From Culturomica massiliensis (GTDB lineage Bacteria > Bacteroidota > Bacteroidia > Bacteroidales > Marinifilaceae), in contig NZ_LT594621.1 in assembly GCF_900091655.1 (NCBI RefSeq), forward strand, positions 682,001-746,000: a stretch of DNA of 64,000 bases, read 5' to 3'. A program made the translations under genes and the position numbers. This document shows positions 42,029 through 49,916 of the stretch, one piece after another (the first letter of the stretch is position 1; every line of letters starts with the position of its first letter). The notes below the pieces were generated by a model, which worked only from the letters and a program-made list of their open reading frames with translations, was not told the DNA's origin and did no database searches.

Positions 42029-43690
42029 ATGAAATATTATATATCTATTATTCTCTTTACAGTATCCTTATTATCCTGTAATAGGCACTCAGAGTATTGG
42101 GACAGAATTGTTTTAGCGGAGTCATTGATTTATGAAAAACCAGACAGTGCTATGGCAGTTTTAAATCAAATTAATACAAAAGATTTGATAGATAAACATG
42201 AAATAGCCGCCTATTCTCTTTATTTAACAATGGCTTTGGAAGAAGCAGGAGAAAGACAGGTCAATTTTGACATCTTTCAGCCTGCGCTTGATTTTTATAC
42301 TAACAGTACTGAAGGAGAAAAGACTAGTTCTTCAACGGAGAAGATGAGAGGTCGTTATTATGCAGGCCGTATTCATCAAGTAAAGAATGATACTTTGGCT
42401 GCTATGCAGTACTATTGTAATGCTTTATATAAAGGTGTAGATTCCGATGATATACTGACAAAAGCTCGCATACATTATTCTCAAGGTGAAATTTACAGCT
42501 ATATCCATGAGTGGGATAGGTCGATAGTTTGCAATCAAAAAGCAGCCCAACTATTCAGAGAGTTAAACAGGACAAATGATTATGCACGATGTCTCATTAA
42601 TTCTATTATATACTTCGGTCATAAAAAAGATAGTATAAATGCGGAAAAATATATAGAACGGTGTAAAGAATTGCTTCCTATAATCAATGCGGATCTACAA
42701 AGTGACTTTTATGTGGCACAATTAAAATGTATTTTAAACTACGATAATGCAGCCATGATTAAAGAATATCTTGACGAATACTTTCTACACGTTCCTATGT
42801 CAAGATACAATTGGCTGTTAATTGCTGAGACGTATTGTCGAATAAAAGATTTTGATAAGGCGCAAAGCGCCATTTCTAATTATAAAGGACATTCCGCTAC
42901 TAATGAAGAAAAGGCCACATATCATCTTATTGTATCGGAATTATATAAGAATAAAGGTGATTATGATAAAGCTCTATATGAGATTGAGCAATATAAACAC
43001 ACCATCAATGGTATCTATTCTTCTATCATTAGTCAAGACACCAAAATTGTAGAAACAATCGTAAGTAACACAGGTATATTTTTAAAACATTTAGCAAATA
43101 GGGAAACGGTTGTTTATATTGCCATTTTACTTTTGCTTGTTGTCTTATTATTATTTCGTACTATTTATAAGAAAAATAAAATTCAGAGGAGATTGGTGGA
43201 ACAAGAAATGGAGACATACAAATTATTGTACTTGCAAATGGAGCAGGAACGTGATAATTTGACAGAGTTGCTGTCACAAAATTGTGATTTGCCTACAAAT
43301 GTGCAGAAGTCAGTCGCTCAACGCTTGGAATTGCTTAATAAGTTTTTTACCGCTTATATCACCAATAACAATGAAATTGACCGTAAAGCCAACATGGAAT
43401 TAGAGGAATTGTTAGCTAATAAAGATGCCTTTATGATTTCTACTAGATTGGCTTTCTCTGGAAGCCATCCTAATTTTATTAAATATTTGGAAGAAAGAAA
43501 TTTGACGGAATGGGAGATAAATTATTGTTGCTTGTATGCATTAGGGCTCAAAGGAAAGGAGGTCGGTTCTTATATAAAGATGCGTTCTCATTATAATAAT
43601 AGTATTGAGATTCGGAAAAAATTGGAAATTAATGAACATGAAACTAACTTAGGTATATATATCAGGAAATTGCTAAAAAGTTTGGAATAG
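42029..43690 (+). CDS. Membrane-tethered TPR/HTH transcriptional regulator
   Basis: A 553-residue one-component regulator. The N-terminus is a lipoprotein signal (IILFTVSLLSC, Cys17). TPR-like helices follow (about 30-340, e.g. AAMQYYCNALYKG, YDKALYEIEQYK). Then come a transmembrane segment (YIAILLLLVVLLLFRTIY, about 357-375), a coiled coil (QRRLVEQEMETYKLLYLQMEQERDNL) and a C-terminal LuxR-like helix-turn-helix (NLTEWEINYCCLYALGLKGKEVGSYIKMRSHY). A periplasmic sensor is thus linked directly to a cytoplasmic DNA-binding domain. It sits upstream of two genes with duplicated promoters, its likely targets. AT-rich like the rest of the island. Confidence 0.8.
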   Translation: MKYYISIILFTVSLLSCNRHSEYWDRIVLAESLIYEKPDSAMAVLNQINTKDLIDKHEIAAYSLYLTMALEEAGERQVNFDIFQPALDFYTNSTEGEKTSSSTEKMRGRYYAGRIHQVKNDTLAAMQYYCNALYKGVDSDDILTKARIHYSQGEIYSYIHEWDRSIVCNQKAAQLFRELNRTNDYARCLINSIIYFGHKKDSINAEKYIERCKELLPIINADLQSDFYVAQLKCILNYDNAAMIKEYLDEYFLHVPMSRYNWLLIAETYCRIKDFDKAQSAISNYKGHSATNEEKATYHLIVSELYKNKGDYDKALYEIEQYKHTINGIYSSIISQDTKIVETIVSNTGIFLKHLANRETVVYIAILLLLVVLLLFRTIYKKNKIQRRLVEQEMETYKLLYLQMEQERDNLTELLSQNCDLPTNVQKSVAQRLELLNKFFTAYITNNNEIDRKANMELEELLANKDAFMISTRLAFSGSHPNFIKYLEERNLTEWEINYCCLYALGLKGKEVGSYIKMRSHYNNSIEIRKKLEINEHETNLGIYIRKLLKSLE

Positions 43691-43900
43691 AACAATATGC
43701 AATAAACTGAAAGTTTAATAGATGTTGTTCCAAAATATTTTCAATTATAATTGATTATCAGTTTATTGTAAATCAAAATCTGAAACTTTATATTTGGGAA
43801 TGAAACTATCTATTGGTATTTTTGCCCCATAAAAACAATCAAAAATTAGTTTTATGAAGCATTGTTTGTTAATCGTTACATTGTGTATTTGTTCTATGGG
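43687..43900 (+). repeat. Direct repeat copy 1: promoter plus signal-peptide codons
   Basis: About 215 bp nearly identical to 44443-44659. It spans the upstream region, promoter, leader and the first ~16 codons (MKHCLLIVTLCICSMG versus MKHYLLIVTLCICSMG). Confidence 0.9.
43793..43824 (+). promoter_or_regulatory. Promoter of the island lipoprotein gene
   Basis: TTTG at 43793-43796 and TATTTTTG at 43817-43824 with 20 bp between: a strong Bacteroidetes promoter, 29 bp before the start codon. Confidence 0.8.
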
Positions 43901-44261
43901 AGTGCTGCCAATAATATCATGTACCCCTGATCAAGAATTCTATCCTATTGAATTATCGACAGAAGGTATTGAGTTTATTAAGGTTGATCGACTTACACTG
44001 TCGGCAGAAATTCCAAGTGAAGGTATTAACTTTTCCATTACGGGTATCGGGGAATACGCCGATAGGATTTGTGTAAATGATGTAACAATAGATGGCTAGG
44101 TACAGAATGACCCATCTATGCCAATAACATCACTAAGTGGGGATTGGGGAAGTTTCAATCAAAATGGTAATACAAAACGCATGTTGGAATTTACCATTGG
44201 TGGTGGATATGGGGTTAGGTATCTTCGTTTAACTCAGGAATGTTCGGAATCTAACAATTAA
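43854..44261 (+). pseudogene. Small lipoprotein interrupted by an in-frame amber codon
   Basis: The frame opens with MKHCLLIVTLCICSMGVLPIISC (lipobox, Cys23) and runs 81 codons to TAG at 44097-44099. The same frame then stays open for another 53 codons to TAA at 44259-44261, encoding plausible protein (SLSGDWGSFNQNGNTKR, EFTIGGGYGVRYLRLTQ). The full 135-codon product would be a beta-rich surface lipoprotein. I know no named family. The TAG is one base from CAG or AAG, so a recent nonsense mutation is the simplest reading. It has its own promoter and terminator. Confidence 0.65.
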
Positions 44262-44347
44262 TTGTTCATAGGCGAACTATCGCCAATACTACAGATAAAA
44301 TAGTATATAACCTGTTGGTTGAATATTATAGATGACTTTTTTAGAAT

Positions 44348-44380
44348 GAGTAGAGCCTCGAAATGCTCTGCTCTTTTTTA
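44348..44380 (+). terminator. Terminator of the lipoprotein unit
   Basis: Stem GAGTAGAGC/GCTCTGCTC (44348-44356, 44365-44373, one G-U pair), 8-nt loop, then seven T. Confidence 0.85.
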
Positions 44381-44442
44381 TTGCTATATATGAGTATATG
44401 CTCATCTTTGTAAAAGCTCAAACCTCTTGTCTTCCTATCAAA

Positions 44443-44659
44443 ATAGAACAATATACAATAACCTGAAAGTTTAATAGATGTTGTTCCAAAATATTTTCAA
44501 TTATTATTGATTATCAGATATTTAAAAGCAAAAACCTGAAACTTTATATTTTGGGATGAAACTATCTTCCGATAATTTTGCACCAGAAAAACAATCAAAA
44601 ATTAGTTTTATTATGAAGCATTATTTATTAATAGTTACGTTGTGTATTTGTTCTATGGG
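44443..44659 (+). repeat. Direct repeat copy 2: promoter plus signal-peptide codons
   Basis: Second copy of the ~215-bp repeat described at 43687-43900, here in front of and into the TonB-dependent receptor gene. Shared landmarks include AACCTGAAAGTTTAATAGAT-type and TGATTATCAG segments. Confidence 0.9.
44550..44580 (+). promoter_or_regulatory. Promoter of the island TonB receptor gene
   Basis: TTTG at 44550-44553 and TAATTTTG at 44573-44580, 19 bp apart, 32 bp before the start codon. Corresponds in position to the promoter in repeat copy 1. Confidence 0.8.
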
Positions 44660-46943
44660 CCAATTGATGGCTCAGAACATTTCGGGAAAAGTAGTGGATG
44701 AGGAAAATAATCCACTGCCTTATGTTAGTGTTATTCTTCAAAGTGTTCAGGATTCATCATATGTAGGTGGAGTCGCCACGAATACTGAAGGTTTATTCGC
44801 TTTGCCAGCAAAGGCAAATAGAGAGTATGTATTGATTGTATCTTATATTGGGTATCAAACTATCAATAAAATCTGTAAGGCTGGAGATGTTGGTTCTATC
44901 ATATTAAAAGAAGATGTAATGATGCTTAAAGAAATCAGTGTTGTTGCCTCGAGAACTCAACACGATGCAAATGGCTACACTGTCAATCTTCGGTCATCAG
45001 GAATAGTTAAAGGCAAACAGTCTTCAGATGCATTGGCTTTTCTTCCTGGTGTAACTAATGAGGATGGTAATTATAAAATTAATGGATTACCTGTAAGTGA
45101 GATATACATAGATGGAGTAAAGCTCTCATCTGCTAACGAACTAAAAAATCTACCAGCAGATATGATTGACAAAGTGAGTGTAAAGTATTTGGCAGGTAGT
45201 AATCAGAATGCAGCAATGACTGGCGGTACAGTTGAAATCTCCTTGAAACAACCACTTAAAGGTGGATATTACGGAGCATTGACAGGTGGATTAACTTTCT
45301 ATCCTTCGTACGGTTTTAGTAATGAAAATCTTGGTGGTATTATGTACTATCGTCATAAAAACTTAAGCATTTACGATAACTTGTCATTGAATTTCAATCA
45401 ACCAGAGGAGACTGCTGAGCAAATAATCTGGGACCAAACTTCCAATTTGCGTACTGAAATAGATGAAGAGACTCGCTATAAAGGACATACAATAAACAAT
45501 CGTTTGAGTCTTACACAACAGATTAATGAAAAGAATACTATCGGAGGTAGTTATTATATCTCCACAAATAAACTCAACACATTCTCTAATACTATTGGCA
45601 GAGATGTAAATGCTATTCAGTCTATAATTGATAGCAAAAATAGCTATCTTGATCAGGAAGCCACATTGAAATATACATCTATACTAAGCAAACGTGGAAC
45701 AACACTTGAAATCATTGGAGATTATTTCAACCGCCAATCAGATAGCAAATCCGATTATTTATATAGCGACAATACATATAGTGTTTCTGGAGATAAATCT
45801 TCATTGAATATGTACAAGTTTTCAATGGATTTAACAGATCCCCGCAGCCAGAAGTTGGTGTGGAAATATGGTGTCTCAGTGCAATATATATCATCAGATT
45901 ATACCCCAATGATTAATACCATTGAAAACTCAAACCGTTTCCAAACAAGTCAAATAGCAACACGTACAAGTGGTTTGATTCCACTTGCATATGTTTCGGC
46001 AATGGGTCAGATTTGGAAGATAAGATATAGTGCGGGGCTAAATGTTCAATTGAATAAGATTCAGTATGAAACATTAGACAATAATTCAAAGTCTTCAGAT
46101 ATTCAGTGGGGAATAAACCCAATAGTTCAGTTGATGATGCCACTTGACAAGAAAGGCAACCATGCTTTAATGCTTAACTACAAACGTACCCTTGATGATA
46201 TTCCCTATGCTGCAATTTCATCAACAATCCGTTGGAGTGATCCATATAACTACACAGTTGGCAATCCTAATTTGAAATCGCCTACAGCAGATATGGTTAT
46301 TGCTGGTGTATCTTTGTTTCGTAATATCTTGAACCTAACAGCAGTTTATGCTCACTCGAAAGATGTCATTTATTGGGAGACTATGCAGAGCCCGACTGCA
46401 TCAGATGTGTTTTATACAACACCTGTCAATCTACGAGCTGAAAATATGTATGGAGTTGGAGCTGAAATTAATTGGAGTCCCGTAAAGCCGTGGACTATGA
46501 AATTATCAGGTCGTCTTGAAATACATCCTGAAGATTTAACATTAGGTGGTATCTATTATGGAGAGACAAGACTTCGTCAATATTATGTGATGTATAATAC
46601 TTTCAGCTTTAAGCATGGTTGGGGTGGAATGTTAAATCTCATGTTTGAACCAACTTACAAGACATACGACAGAACATATCATATGGTTTATAATGTAGGC
46701 GGTCAGATTTATAAGAATATGTACAAAGACAAATTGCAATTAACCCTTACCTTTAATGCTCTTGGAGACCGTCGCAAGTATGACCGATATACCAATGGCA
46801 GCAAGATAACTTATAATTATACTACACCAGTGCAGAATATAGGTTTATCACTTATATGGCGACTCTCAGGTGGCAAGAGTGTAAGTGTTAATACTGTAGA
46901 GAATGGTTCCCAGAATTACAAGGAGATTAAAGATATTAGGTAG
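44613..46943 (+). CDS. TonB-dependent outer-membrane receptor of the island
   Basis: A 776-residue receptor starting at ATG 44613 (MKHYLLIVTLCICSMGQLMAQ, signal peptide). An upstream in-frame ATG at 44556 lies within the promoter and is rejected. A carboxypeptidase-like domain (ISGKVVDEENNPLPYVSVIL, about 22-100) is followed by a plug (ISVVASRTQHDANGYTVNL, DALAFLPGVTNEDGNYKINGLPVSEIYIDGVKL) and a barrel. It is shorter than SusC proteins and has no SusD partner, resembling receptors for peptides or metal complexes. In this context it may export or import a peptide handled by the adjacent C39 exporter, which is inference. The C39 gene begins 6 bp after it. Confidence 0.88.
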   Translation: MKHYLLIVTLCICSMGQLMAQNISGKVVDEENNPLPYVSVILQSVQDSSYVGGVATNTEGLFALPAKANREYVLIVSYIGYQTINKICKAGDVGSIILKEDVMMLKEISVVASRTQHDANGYTVNLRSSGIVKGKQSSDALAFLPGVTNEDGNYKINGLPVSEIYIDGVKLSSANELKNLPADMIDKVSVKYLAGSNQNAAMTGGTVEISLKQPLKGGYYGALTGGLTFYPSYGFSNENLGGIMYYRHKNLSIYDNLSLNFNQPEETAEQIIWDQTSNLRTEIDEETRYKGHTINNRLSLTQQINEKNTIGGSYYISTNKLNTFSNTIGRDVNAIQSIIDSKNSYLDQEATLKYTSILSKRGTTLEIIGDYFNRQSDSKSDYLYSDNTYSVSGDKSSLNMYKFSMDLTDPRSQKLVWKYGVSVQYISSDYTPMINTIENSNRFQTSQIATRTSGLIPLAYVSAMGQIWKIRYSAGLNVQLNKIQYETLDNNSKSSDIQWGINPIVQLMMPLDKKGNHALMLNYKRTLDDIPYAAISSTIRWSDPYNYTVGNPNLKSPTADMVIAGVSLFRNILNLTAVYAHSKDVIYWETMQSPTASDVFYTTPVNLRAENMYGVGAEINWSPVKPWTMKLSGRLEIHPEDLTLGGIYYGETRLRQYYVMYNTFSFKHGWGGMLNLMFEPTYKTYDRTYHMVYNVGGQIYKNMYKDKLQLTLTFNALGDRRKYDRYTNGSKITYNYTTPVQNIGLSLIWRLSGGKSVSVNTVENGSQNYKEIKDIR

Positions 46944-46949
46944 TAGGTT

Positions 46950-47384
46950 ATGTCTCGATTCCATTTCATAAAACAACATGATGCAATGCAGTGTGGTATT
47001 GCTTGCTTAGCGATGGTATGCCCTTATTATGGTAAGAATTATTCGTTGGATACACTGACTGAAATCTGTAATACTGCCAATGAAGGCGTTTCATTACTTG
47101 GCATTTCAGATATAGCTGAACGACTCGGAATGCATACGATTATTGGGTATTCATCCATAGCCCAATTAAGTAAAATCACATTGCCTTGTATCTTGTAGTG
47201 GAATCAGAACCATTTTATTGTACTTTATAAAATTAGGTGGAAGAGATATTATATGGCAGATCCCAAAGAAGGATTGATAAAGTATAATGAATCAGGGATT
47301 AAACGACATTGGATAAGTGTTAGTTATGATGATGAAGAAAAAGGAGTTGCAATGTTTTTGAAGCCCTCAAATTATTTTTTGTAA
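46950..47384 (+). pseudogene. C39 peptidase domain of a peptide exporter, amber-interrupted and truncated
   Basis: The frame starts MSRFHFIKQHDAMQCGIACLAMV, a textbook bacteriocin-processing C39 peptidase (catalytic Cys in QCGIACL). It meets TAG at 47196-47198, then continues in the same frame as WNQNHFIVLYKI (catalytic His), MADPKEGLIKYNE (Asp) and GVAMFLKPSNYFL, to TAA at 47382-47384. All three catalytic residues would be present if the amber were read through, but the ABC transmembrane and ATPase domains that should follow are gone. An ABC C-terminus with adaptor lies inverted at 40440-41162. Non-functional as an exporter. Confidence 0.85.
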
Positions 47385-47460
47385 TTTGACGAATGATTAG
47401 TAATCATGACAACTATTTATCGAAATTATTTTAGTAATTATAGTGTCCTATAGATATAAA

Positions 47461-47494
47461 AATCCCCCGGAAAAATGTATTTCCGGAGGATTTT
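47461..47494. terminator. Terminator at the right edge of the island
   Basis: Thirteen-position stem AATCCCCCGGAAA/TTTCCGGAGGATT with one mismatch and a 6-nt loop, followed by TT-rich sequence; T-run on both strands. Confidence 0.8.
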
Positions 47495-47540
47495 AATAAG
47501 TTTTTATGTCTATATAAAAAACAGTATTTTTAAAATAATT

Positions 47541-47580
47541 AAAGGGACTGTCTAACAAGCTTGTAGACAGCCTCTTTTTT
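47541..47580. terminator. Bidirectional terminator downstream of the OmpA-family gene
   Basis: CTGTCTA/TAGACAG core (47548-47554, 47564-47570) extended by AAAG/CTTT, with A- and T-runs at the two ends. Lies 10 bp past the end of the minus-strand gene. Confidence 0.8.
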
Positions 47581-47589
47581 ATTTGTGTC

Positions 47590-48777
47590 TTATTCGACGA
47601 TGGTTACCCGGTTAAGCGGGTTGCTGTCAAACATATTGGCGACACCGCCTTTGGCTTCTACTTTCAGTTGATTCGGATTAACACCGTAATCTTTGGTCAG
47701 GATTTTGAATACATTCTCGGCGCGTTGACGGCTGAGTTGCATGTTGAATTCAGGTGTTCCGGTTGCTTTATCCGCATATCCGATAATGGTATAGACTTTG
47801 TTCGGATTTTGCTTGATCGTTTCTGCTACATATTTCAGGTTGACTTTATCCCGGGCCGTAATATTGGCACGATTGATGGTGAAGAAAATAGCTAACGGAG
47901 CCATTACTGTTTCTTTTTCAACTTTTACGTCTTGTTTCATGGCTCTGGTACGGTCGAGATCTTCCAGTAATTTCCGGTTGTGCGCCTGTTGTTCGGCTAA
48001 CTGAGCACGTGTTGCTTCCAGTTGTTGTGTTGTAGCAGCCAGAGCTATGTCTTCTGCCATAACAACCGGTTGCATGCTGCGTTGGAAGTGACGTTCGTTG
48101 AATTTGTAGGTAAAACCTGCAGTTACGCTTAAGATACCGTTGGCTCTCTTACCTCCCGGCTCACCGGCAAATTTCTTTTCAAATACCGAACCGCGGATTT
48201 CTACGTTCAGGTCAAAAGCATCGGAAAGACGCATTTTGTTGATCAAACCTGCATTTGCCGTGAATACATTGTTACTGGCAGAGCGACAAGCATGCATGAT
48301 ACCGAATCCTAAATAAGGAACGGCTTCGTAAAAACGATCCGTACGATAGCCGCCGATCCAGTTAGAAAGGTTCAAAAGCACGTCTCCGTGAACATTGAAC
48401 TGTTTCCAGTTTTGTTTGTACAAACCGTCTTTGTCGGGACTGCCTGTTACATACATGTTATTGGGATCATAGGTGAATCCTTTTAATGTAAAACCACTTA
48501 CCTGGGCACGTAAGCCGATGGTAGGTACGAGCCATTTACCTATGGAAAAATCGAAAGACGGAGCAATACGTTTCCCGAATTTACCCTGGGAGTCATTTTG
48601 TCCGAAATAAACCTGACCTCCTGCACCGATGGATATAAACCAATTGTCCCAGAAACCATTGGTTACATAGCCACTCCAGGAAGTGTTCCTCTCCTGTACC
48701 ACTATTTCAGTACTTTCCTGCGCGAATGACAACAATGGTACCCACGCGATTAATAACATTACTAGTTTCTTTTTCAT
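47590..48777 (-). CDS. OmpA-family outer-membrane protein
   Basis: A 395-residue protein: signal peptide (MKKKLVMLLIAWVPLLSFAQ), an N-terminal beta-barrel (about 30-235, e.g. GYVTNGFWDNWFISIGAGGQVYFGQ), a short coiled coil (AATTQQLEATRAQLAEQQAHNRKLLEDLDRTR) and a C-terminal OmpA domain (FTINRANITARDKVNLKYVAETIKQNP, IIGYADKATGTPEFNMQLSRQRAENVFKILTKDYGV). It anchors the outer membrane to peptidoglycan. OmpA domains usually keep an Asp and an Arg for diaminopimelate binding; the SRQRAEN motif is present. Codon use returns to that of the main chromosome here, in contrast to the adjacent island. Confidence 0.93.
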   Translation of the reverse strand: MKKKLVMLLIAWVPLLSFAQESTEIVVQERNTSWSGYVTNGFWDNWFISIGAGGQVYFGQNDSQGKFGKRIAPSFDFSIGKWLVPTIGLRAQVSGFTLKGFTYDPNNMYVTGSPDKDGLYKQNWKQFNVHGDVLLNLSNWIGGYRTDRFYEAVPYLGFGIMHACRSASNNVFTANAGLINKMRLSDAFDLNVEIRGSVFEKKFAGEPGGKRANGILSVTAGFTYKFNERHFQRSMQPVVMAEDIALAATTQQLEATRAQLAEQQAHNRKLLEDLDRTRAMKQDVKVEKETVMAPLAIFFTINRANITARDKVNLKYVAETIKQNPNKVYTIIGYADKATGTPEFNMQLSRQRAENVFKILTKDYGVNPNQLKVEAKGGVANMFDSNPLNRVTIVE

Positions 48778-49278
48778 CTTTTTTCGTTAGTTTAGTTTTC
48801 AGTTATAACGTTACGGTAATTTCAAGGGTTTCTTTCTTTAACTAATTTTTCTTTGTGATCTGTTTCCTGTTTTATTGTTTTAAATCCGTTGACTTATTTC
48901 CCTTTTTCGTAAATACCTTGAATTTAGTTCTTTAAATTTTTGAAATGTATGACTATTCTAAAGGTCTGTTCTTGTTGTAAAATGTCAAAGAACCCGAATT
49001 CAAAAGAGTTACGGGATTTTTTCAGATAAGTTTTAATAAATGACCCAATTTTTGATTTACGGTTATAAAAAATCGATAAATGATAACCGATATTGGTAAT
49101 TCAGATGTTGATCTCTCCCTGAATAATTAAAAATTTAAAGTTTAGACCTGCTTTTTGCCGATAGTAATTCTTTTATATTTTGACTTGTTTCGGGCTGAAA
49201 ACAATAAATAAAATTTGAAAACTTTTTTGGTTTTTAAAGTTTTCAGACTACCTTTGTGCGGTTCAAAAAATAAGGTAT
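48778..49278. other. Divergent intergenic region ompA-like / tetR
   Basis: 500 bp without a gene. The left part is the AT-rich leader of the minus-strand OmpA gene, with no clear TAnnTTTG found on that strand. The right end holds the tetR promoter with an inverted repeat. Confidence 0.7.
49216..49256 (+). promoter_or_regulatory. tetR promoter with overlapping operator
   Basis: TTTG at 49226-49229 and TACCTTTG at 49249-49256 are separated by 19 bp. A 10-bp inverted repeat, TGAAAACTTT (49216-49225) and AAAGTTTTCA (49236-49245), overlaps the upstream box and spacer, as expected for autorepression by the TetR protein. Confidence 0.75.
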
Positions 49279-49893
49279 ATGGATGCAGAACTGGAACAAA
49301 GGATTGTAAAGCGTGCTTCTGAACTTTTTCTGATGCACGGGATTAAATCGATAACGATGGATTTTATTGCGGGGGATATTGGAATTTCTAAACGTACATT
49401 GTATGAAGTTTTTAGGGATAAAGATGCCTTGCTGTTGAAAACTTTGGCATATCAGGAGGAGAAAAGCAGGGAAGAGCGGGATAAACTGGCGCTTACCTGT
49501 ACGAATCCGTTTGAATTGGGATTGAAGGAATTTGCCCGGATATCGCAAGCGATACGGCGGGTAAACCGGAATTATATGCGTGATTTACAGAAATATCATC
49601 CGAAGGTACTTCCTTATCTGGAAGCTAACCGGAAATCGAATACGGAGGGGTTGATACGTTTGACGGAGGAGGGGATTCGGGAAGGGTATGTACGTCCGGA
49701 ACTGAACGGTCGTTTGTTGGCATTGATTTTGCAAGCGCAATTCGAAATCCTGATGAATTTCGAAAAAATCGAAGAATACAACTTTTCGTTTTCGGAGGTG
49801 TTTGAAACAATTGTTATAAATTTTGCCAGGGGTATGGCGACTCAGAAAGGTTTGGAGCTGGTTGACAATTATTTGAGTAAGAAGAATGAATAA
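49279..49893 (+). CDS. TetR-family regulator of an RND efflux operon
   Basis: A 204-residue repressor. The N-terminal helix-turn-helix reads GIKSITMDFIAGDIGISKRTLYEVFRDKDALLLKTL. The C-terminal helical part would bind an inducer. The gene is first in a row of four (adaptor 23 bp downstream, then pump and outer-membrane channel), so it probably controls the efflux set and itself through the inverted repeat in its promoter. Confidence 0.92.
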   Translation: MDAELEQRIVKRASELFLMHGIKSITMDFIAGDIGISKRTLYEVFRDKDALLLKTLAYQEEKSREERDKLALTCTNPFELGLKEFARISQAIRRVNRNYMRDLQKYHPKVLPYLEANRKSNTEGLIRLTEEGIREGYVRPELNGRLLALILQAQFEILMNFEKIEEYNFSFSEVFETIVINFARGMATQKGLELVDNYLSKKNE

Positions 49894-49916
49894 ATGTTTG
49901 AAATAATTTAAAAATT

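Larger units (their letters stand above)
44262..44612. other. Intergenic region: terminator then duplicated promoter
   Basis: No gene. Contains the terminator of the lipoprotein unit and the second copy of the promoter/leader repeat. Confidence 0.8.

Noticed and set aside
43854..47384. Amber codon reassignment in the island
   Set aside because: The regulator (stop at 43690) and the TonB receptor (stop at 46943) both end properly with TAG, so TAG is used as a real stop there. Nonsense mutation is the simpler explanation.
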